Source: Blasia pusilla
Lineage: Eukaryota; Marchantiophyta; Marchantiopsida; Blasiales
Length of the DNA: 64,000 nucleotides
NCBI GenBank assembly: GCA_050084515.1
Contig: CM114273.1
Span: 42,966,001 to 43,030,000, forward strand
Reading direction: 5' to 3'
Within the stretch, counting starts at the first letter, position 1, and every line of letters starts with the position of its first letter. The notes under the pieces were generated by a model. It made no database searches, was not told where the DNA came from, and was given only the letters and a program-made list of their open reading frames with translations. This document shows positions 56,897 to 64,000 of the stretch, piece after piece. The position numbers and the translations under genes are program-made.

Positions 56897-57789
56897 GGTT
56901 GGTGCCCTTCCATGCACGATTTAAGTTACTAATGCTCTAATAATCCGAAAATGATGAAAATAGATTTGAAAAATGAGGAAAATGCTCTAATAGAGGGAAA
57001 ATGTCTCAATAAAATGCAGGTGAAAATGGTGAAAACTAGTGTAGAAGCCTAATAAGTAGTACTTTTTTCGCATCCCAATGTCCTATTATATTAGTTAGAT
57101 GGACCCAACTAATTAGAGGACTAGAGATGTTATTTGAAAGATGGTGTTGAATTGCCAAGTCATTGTCCTCGCCCTCGTATACAGTTCACTACCCAATTGA
57201 AGCTCGTTTTTACAAACACGTATAATTTTGCCACCCTTAATTGTTTCACACGTGTTGCACTCTTGGCCTCCTTACTAGTGTGGTGAAAAAATCTTGGCCC
57301 GTTTTGCACAATCTCGACTGAAACATGTTAAGTGCTTAAAATGTCCACCCATAGATTTCATTTAGGTATTCCGCTACAAATCTATGAGATGTTGAGCAAT
57401 ATGAGCTCAATATAGCACAAGGAAGACTACATAGCAATCTCCAACCCATAAAGGGTGATTAGTTGTGATTAGTTCTCTTCCACAATTGAAAGTATTGCAT
57501 AATGAGCTCTAATGCGCTTAGGGCATATGCTACCCATCCATAAGTTGCATCAAGGTTTTCTTGCACACATTTTAAGGTTGAGGAGTAAGCACCAAGAAAG
57601 ACTACATAGCAATCTCTACCATAAGAAGGGTGATAAATTCTCTTCCATAAAGTTATATAACTTGCAAGTTTTGCACAAGTTTGCCTCAAACATGTTTTGA
57701 ACATAAACTGCTCATCCATAGATTTCATGGAGATTTTCTTCCCTAAACCCTTCTACAAGTACCGTGTGTTATAAATTCTCGCCGTTGCC

Positions 57790-57858
57790 GGCTCAACATT
57801 GTTGTTTCTAGTTCTGGATGCACTCCGCATCCAAAACTAGAAACAACAATGTGGAGCC
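57790..57858. repeat. Hairpin H2, arm 2 copy, 32-bp stem
   Basis: Counterpart of 22905-22972. Here the two halves are equal in length with two mismatches, so this is the less damaged copy. Confidence 0.85.
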
Positions 57859-58690
57859 GTCTACACATGTCTTGTAGCCACGTGTCGTGTGGCTGATGGG
57901 CATTCCGGGTACTAGGTATCCTCGTACGATAGGTCTTGCCGCTGCACTCTGTGACGCCGCGTGTAGCCGTCTTTTTCCAATTCTCTCACATTCGCTCCCC
58001 TCTCTCTCATAACATCGCGCGTACCCGGATACGCTTGGGTTGACGGCAATACTCTCTTTGTGCGATGGCAATATCGAGAATGGCAGGCTCCGGACTGAAC
58101 CTTCAATCTTCCGCTCTGGCGTTTTACATGTCAGCTGCGTTAGATAGCTTCCTTTCCATGTGCTTTTCCTTTCCATCTACCTTCATTCTACTCGCGGACT
58201 TCAGCTTTCCTCTGGTTCTGCTGTCACTGTGTTGATCTTTTCCTTTGGCACGAACCACTTCACGTACGACAGTGATCCCCATTTGTAACGGCTGTAGTGG
58301 AGTGATCCACTTGCTTTTTCACGTTTGTGCACTATCGGGCTCCTTCAACATTCGTCTCCGTTCATTGACTGCTCGTTGCCTTGCCCTTGGTTCTTCCTCT
58401 CCTTCAGAGATTGCTCAAATGTTTCTTCTCTGATTTTTGTGCTCTCCCTACAAGCTCCGCCGTTTTGCATCAAGTTTTCTACTATGACCATCCGAAGCTA
58501 CCCGTGTATGATCTGTATTCTGAATAGCCTTCATGACTTCGGAGTCATGCAGGATCACGCACCGTCCGCGCAACGTCGTTCATGCTGGCCATTATCGCTG
58601 ACTCTCCTGCTACTAATTGAGGTAAACGTGTGATAAGTGATGATTTCTCATTTTGTTTTCATGGACAGCGATAGTCAAGAAATCGCTCTG

Positions 58691-60171
58691 CTAAGGAGAC
58701 GATGCTATGTGGGGCACGTCTTCTGTCCTCCCAAGGGGACTCTTCTCGTGAGTCCCTTCCCATTGCTTCTCTGGGCTGGCTTCCGATCCCTCATGCGGAC
58801 TTGCTTTTGATGACTTCACATCGGGGCTCCCAGCCGTATTCCCCAACGCCTTTTTATGGTCCGCTTCCTCTCGCCTCCTCAATGCCCTGCGCGCTCTCTC
58901 TCTTTCAACACGCTCGTACCTAATCCTCTCCCTCTCTGCGTGCTCCCGTTCCATTTCCTTGCTCCGCACGGTGGGCGTTGCCTCCTCGTGAGACCGAAGT
59001 TGGCAATCCTGGTAGCGAAGTGCTTGTCCAACAAGATATTGCTCGGCTTCACGTCGCCATGAATGATAGGCGGGTCGCGTTTGTGGTGCAGAGACGCCAA
59101 ACCTCGAGCAATGTCGAGGAGGATTTTGAAGTGTGTGTCCAAGTCTTAACTAGCGGCATACAATTTGACAGGGCTACCCTCATACGGACTTGTTCTGCTT
59201 TTCTTCAGACAACCGAAACACGAACAAGAGACAAGCCACAAGGAATATCACAGCCCCCGCTCCTCCCTTGATTGCTATGCCCAAAATCACACTCTTGCTG
59301 CTCGACTTCAACTCAGCGGGCGCCTGTACCAAATTCGATGGTGGAATCGTTTGAAAGAGCTGCCTCGTTGGCATGCTGGTCGAAGGTGCTACACCAACCC
59401 ACCAGCCCTTGCGACCTACCCTCCTGCTCCAGGAGGTGCCATCTGTATTTCTTTTTCCATCCTATCCTCTCGTCTTCTTTTCTGAACTCTTCCAAGTCTT
59501 CAAGTGCCTTCCTCCTCGTCCTCGTACAAAATCGTCAACATTGCAGCATCTGTTACGTTTGTTGCTTCCTGCAACAAACGTAACAGATAAGCCTCTATTT
59601 TATAGGCTCCTTCAAGAGACACAACACGTGAGATCGGATCTCTCTACTTCGCAAGAACTCGTTGCGAATGCCAAACAACCAGCGTAATCACCCTGAGTTG
59701 ATGTATGCACGTGTCTAGCCTTCTCCAGAGATTCTCCCTTGCTCGCAAACTGCCTCCAAGCTAAGTTGCGGCGTGCCACTTCTCTCCATATCCCGGGCCC
59801 CGAACAACCACCAATGCTGGAAGAAATCGACTTTGTGTCCAACGCTGAACTCACACTCTTGAGCGCCTGGGATTTGTACTTGGAGATCAATATCTCAATT
59901 TTTTTAAGCTCGCTCGTGTTGTAGTAGAGTTGCAATACAATCCCACCTTCTGCTTCATTGAGTTTCTCCATTCCACTCTCCAGAATTTTCATCGCTTGCG
60001 TCTGATCCCATTCCCAACCTCCACAAGGCAGGGAATCTGTTCCTCCACACCGGTGAGATACGCTTCCTTGCGCAAAGTCTCCACTTCACCGTAGAGCTGC
60101 GCAACCTTCGCGAGGTTTGATTTTGCATTACCAGACTCTATCAATTCTTTCAATTTGTTTAGTTGCTTCAA
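58691..60171 (-). pseudogene. Receptor-kinase-like pseudogene (arm 2)
   Basis: Counterpart of 20591-22071. The catalytic-loop fragment reads IIHGDVKPSNILLD, the canonical form, so the K of arm 1 is a later change. The NFG in place of DFG and the missing lobes are shared, which shows the gene was already broken before the arms formed. Confidence 0.5.
59548..59588. repeat. Hairpin H1, arm 2 copy
   Basis: Counterpart of 21174-21214, 18-bp perfect stem. Confidence 0.9.
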
Positions 60172-60968
60172 GGCCTACGTTACTGAGCGCATGAGTTCTA
60201 TTGAGTTCTAAATCGTACCAGTTTGCACCATGGTCCTATACCTACAGAAGCCCAATTATGTACAAAACGACATTGAAAGTGAAGATGGTCGAAGAGGAGA
60301 ACAGTTTTGACTTACAAAATATGGGTAGAAGAGAAAACAAAGGATTTAGAGTACTTGAATTTTTTGGCAGCCTTGCTCCACTTCTGTGCATCCCATGGTG
60401 TTGTGTCTGGGACAGTTTCCAGTTGCGCCAGCGCACTCACATGTGTTATCCCGTGCAAACTAGGAATGCAAGTTAACTACTCTTTTTGGCTACCCCGAGA
60501 TGACCCTCTTGATGTACGACAATTCAGCTCTCACATTTTCCATTTTAGATGGACACGAAACTGACTAACCACAAGTTGCACACCCTGCTGCGTCAACGGG
60601 TAGACTCCTGGTATGCCATTTTGTAAAACCAGACCTGGATGTCTTTGTTTGACGCCGTTGTGAGTATTTTAAAGCGCGTTCGGATAAAATTGAGCACCCT
60701 TATGCACAGTTCCTAACATAGCCTGCTCAGATGTCCAGTTCGGTCCTTGTAGTACAAGTTGACTGTACCGATTCAGATTGAAACCTAGTCGATCTGGTTG
60801 CTTCTCCCGTGGCCTCTCTAAGGACCTGATGCTGTTGAGGTTTGTTTCCTTCCTAATTTAGAATCGGACTGAACTAATGAATGGGACGATAATGAATAGC
60901 TCTAATCTAAATGGAAGAAGCATTAGGAAATTGGGTACAATTATGTTCCGCATCTGGCTAATGCAAGG
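60172..60968. other. Gene-free stretch in arm 2
   Basis: Counterpart of 19794-20590. Nothing recognised. Confidence 0.4.
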
Positions 60969-62437
60969 GTGTATCAGAATGTTGATTCACGACAGACAAT
61001 GAGTCCCATGAAAATTCGTCTTTTGAGGAGAGGGTTCCTTTTCCATCAGATCATTCACTTTAACACTAATACGTCTAGCCTTATATGCAGGAAGGTCTCC
61101 AGTAGCTTTGCGGGACTTCCATCTTTCGTGGCACGCATTCATCTGAGATCGAATCTTACTGCACCATCTACTCTTAGTGCGAGACTTTAATCAACCAATC
61201 TTCAATCTGAGTAGTGACATGTGTGAGGGGGAATGTTCAATCCCGCAGGGTATTCTGCAGATTCTCAAGATCAATCTTGGAATTAATCCTTTATACAAAG
61301 ATTAGAGAACTCTCATAGAGTTACCCAATCCTACATCTAGGTTAGTTGTACTTCCCTCGTCTTCTGTCCAGAGCATTGTTCAGGTTTCACAACACAAAGG
61401 GCAAGTTACACATAGCATGAATCATGATCCTTACCATCCGCAGACTCCTTGCTTGTCCATGGATGAATCTCTACTGATATTTTTGATAATCGTTCTATAT
61501 GTTTGTGGGAAACTGCATTTTCTCGTGACAAGCTCCTCACAGATGTATCTAGTACATCCCTTGATTCGAGACTCACTGTAGAAAAAACCTCATTTCCATT
61601 TTTTTTTCCTTTTCACCGGGGCTACTTTACAAGCAGATCTACCTTTAGACTATATCCGACAATGAACTCAATAGCTATTCAATGTCTTTTTGTTGTTCAA
61701 ACCTTATCCTTTGCTGAAGTATTAGTTGCACCAATCTTTCGCATTATGTTCTACCTCAAAGATCTTTGTTCTTAACGAAGAATTGGATCGTATTGGTAGC
61801 GATAAACCCCATTTCACTGATGAGGAATGGTATCATCATCTGTCAAAATATTCTATCAGCCCTCAAATCTTTGGTAGTGCTGCTTGGTACCGACGACATC
61901 TCAAAGACCTCAAAACTGTGGTGCACAAATGGGGAATGCCCCATCTATTCCTAACACTAACTTTTGATGAAGTATCTACAACAAGATGGGTAGAGTTTAA
62001 TGATATTGATGCTATCCTTGAGAAATTCAATCCCAATTTCACAGGGCGTGACAGTCCAATTGAGTGTGCGCAATTGATTCATACAAGAATTCATTCTTTT
62101 CTCTCCTTATTCATCTTCTTAGGACCCCGGATTCTAGGTAGAGTTCAAGAGTATCTCCTCCGTTATGAGCTATAAGGAAGAGGCAACTTGCATTGCCACA
62201 TGATCATATGGATTCATATGGATGACATTGACAGGATTACATCAAAGATAAGTTCATGCATTCCCTCCCTTGATCCAATGAGAGACCATGGAGGGAATGA
62301 ATCCAATATTATTGACCCAAGTAATACTCTGCTAGATCTCGTCCTGCACAAGCAATTGCACAAGTGGAAGGAGGGTATCTGCATTTTCAGGAAGCAAAAG
62401 CAAAAACCCTATTGTCATCTTGGATTCCCAGAAGATA
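60969..62437 (+). mobile_element. Helitron remnant, Rep-domain fragment (arm 2)
   Basis: Counterpart of 18300-19793 in sense orientation here. Frames 61503-61775, 61726-62175 and 62188-62535 hold the WYRRHLKDLKTVVHKWG, LFLTLTFDEVSTTRW and HCHMIIWIHMDDID blocks. The join to the E terminus is at 62438. Confidence 0.7.
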
Positions 62438-64000
62438 GAGGCGCGGTAAGAGGAGAGGAAGAGAGGAAGAGAGGAGAGAAGAAACTACCTTCAACCCAAA
62501 GAGATAAAAAAAATTTAAGAGACCTTGTAGTTTGAAGAGAATTTTCGTTGGGTTGAAGAGAGGAAAGTTTTTTAGTGAACATTTTTGTAATTTTTCTGCA
62601 TGTACTTAGTCACTTCCATAGATTTTTTTTTCCTCTTCTCCATTTTGGCAACCCGTCTGAATCCGACACGTTGTAAGTTGCACAAAAAAAAAAAAAAAGG
62701 AAAAAATCCTTGGAATCAATAATGTGGAACAAATCAATTTTCCATCCAATGTCCGAAACAAATTTATCATTTTGAATAGAGTTTGAGCTCAAAGTGAACT
62801 TTTTGACAATTTAAAATAAAATCTAAGACCTCATTTTGCATCCTCAAAGTGTTTTGTTTAAAATACTTCGTATTTCTTTGAAGGACAAAATTGGTTGGTG
62901 GATTCCTACTCCTACCTCCGACTCTCTTAAAACTACAAGCAACACATAGTAGATGTGGTTATAAGGGAAATATCTTTTCCCGATTGTCTCCCTTTGGACA
63001 AAGTCATGACAGTAACATATGGGAAAGCAACAGATATGCACAACGTACACCCCTGTCACACTTGAATTCATAATGTTGTTCCTAACCCAATATATCCTTC
63101 CTATTCCATTGCCACTATGAACGTCTTTTGTGGCGATGATTTCCATGTTTGCCTCTCGAGTTGATACGATTCGCTTTGCTCTCTCCACCGTTGGTCTGCA
63201 CATTTTATTTCTCTTCACCCGATTTCTAGACTCAAACACAAATAGTGGATTGAGATCATCCACCTTCTGCGAGTACATGTTGACATTCATCTTGGGTTGA
63301 ATCCGAAATGCAAAAGTCTTTGTAATGCGAACATGCTCCGAACTCCCTCTGTCTACGAGTCTGAAATCGGCAGGTGTAAGATTGTCAAGTTCCTCCTGAG
63401 TGCAATTGGTACCTGTAGCAATGGGCCAAAATCGTGGGGGTATTTCTTGGAGCTCCAATGCCAGCCAGATATGACTTTCGGAAAGAGTATGATCCATTTG
63501 GGCAAAAGAAGTACTTCAATTGATCCCTGGTCTTGGTAAAATGATCGAAGGTTTTCAGCCCCCAAAAACTTGGGAGTGGTCGTCCTGTCCTTGTACAGTT
63601 CTTATTCAGAAAAGTTCTACATGCTCTACTAATGCCATCCGATCCTGCCATGCATGTGGGTCCACGTCCAGGGTTGCTTCCAGAAATATGCCACCACTTG
63701 AGGTTGCAATCAACCTCAACGACCGGAATCCCCTATTGTTGAACTACCCTCAAGACTGTATGGTGGGAAGTTCCAACAATAGAGGGATTTTGAAATAAAA
63801 TATTCATTGATTTTGTAGAAGGTAGGTCAGCTCAAATTTGGGAGTAGTCTGGTGCTCTGAATACATGGGAGGGGTAATTTCATCATCCAAATCAATCATC
63901 GGATTCTTTCCTCGATGTTGACGCTTGACTTACTTGAAGTCAATATATTTGTGAGGTCTCCAAGAGTCTCGTTCACACTGCTCTACAACCATATATATGG
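62438..64000 (-). mobile_element. E2 copy in arm 2 (terminus and transposase 3' part)
   Basis: Starts with the E terminus GAGGCGCGGTAAGAGG at the same Helitron position as E2 in arm 1 and continues beyond the window. Confidence 0.75.
62844..64000 (-). pseudogene. E-family transposase last exon (arm 2)
   Basis: A 217-codon frame (63497-62844) includes PADFRLVDRGSSEHVRIT and NVNMYSQKVDDLNPLFVF, which in arm 1 is interrupted by a small rearrangement near 17365. Upstream KNCTRTGRPLPSFWG lies in another frame, so this copy is broken too. It may continue into a complete element outside the window. Confidence 0.6.

Larger units (their letters stand above)
56643..58690. other. Intergenic stretch with hairpins (arm 2)
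   Basis: Counterpart of 22072-24234. No gene recognised. Confidence 0.5.
51561..64000 (-). repeat. Large inverted repeat, arm 2
   Basis: Reverse complement of arm 1 (16740-29298) and runs to the window end. It is nearly identical over most of its length. Divergence is higher in the first 100 bases and near the outer end, where the E2 transposase reading frame differs. Confidence 0.95.

Noticed and set aside
1-64000. tRNA, rRNA or other structured RNA genes
   Set aside because: I saw only tRNA-complementary primer-binding sites of LTR elements, no cloverleaf-length genes or rRNA segments.

Overview
The window looks like transposon-dense nuclear DNA of a land plant, probably a seed-free lineage (bryophyte or lycophyte). 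The evidence is a spliced L-gulonolactone-oxidase-like gene of plant type, plant-style Ty3/gypsy remnants with tRNA primer-binding sites, a Helitron remnant, TATA-type promoters and GT-AG introns. I see no rRNA, tRNA, CRISPR or prokaryotic operon. The lineage is an inference from gene content, not a database result.

Left third (1-18299): two copies of one previously unfamiliar DNA-transposon family, here called E, one nested in the other. E1 (2629-14510, 11.9 kb) is complete from end to end. It has pyrimidine/purine-rich imperfect terminal inverted repeats and is flanked by a 9-bp target duplication, GTCAAGCCT. It sits inside the transposase gene of E2, whose coding sequence resumes in register on the far side (14520 onward). 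E carries two divergently transcribed genes. One is a Mutator-like transposase candidate with a Cys/His cluster resembling WRKY-GCM1 fingers. The other, here called R1, encodes a charged coiled-coil N-terminus, a ParB-like domain (DGNHR motif) and a beta-order amino-methyltransferase-like module (NLPSG, then GDLVFDLVGLSG). The shared 0.9-kb promoter region and several introns of both genes are packed with about 27-bp palindromes. A third, truncated copy (E3, 34167-39443) preserves the same head-to-head layout.

Middle: an inverted repeat of at least 12.3 kb (arm 1 16740-29298, arm 2 51561 to the window edge) surrounds a 22.3-kb spacer. Each arm holds the end of an E2 copy, a Helitron Rep-domain remnant, a receptor-kinase-like pseudogene, five short hairpins and a two-exon L-gulonolactone-oxidase-like gene. 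The two gulonolactone-oxidase copies carry different frameshifts. The arms differ by few substitutions and small indels.

Spacer: an AT-rich stretch with an LTR bounded by a polypurine tract and a primer-binding site; E3; a Ty3/gypsy element (minus strand, 45509-39444) with a DNMT3-like C5-cytosine-methyltransferase domain between protease and reverse transcriptase; a second decayed Ty3/gypsy element (about 49576-45950); and a gene-poor AT-rich segment up to arm 2.

Nearly all mobile-element genes here are broken by stops and frameshifts, so any activity must be sought in intact relatives elsewhere in the genome. Two unrelated element classes in this one window carry DNA-methyltransferase-like domains of different chemistry (amino-MTase in E, C5-MTase in the retrotransposon), which is the most striking theme of the region.
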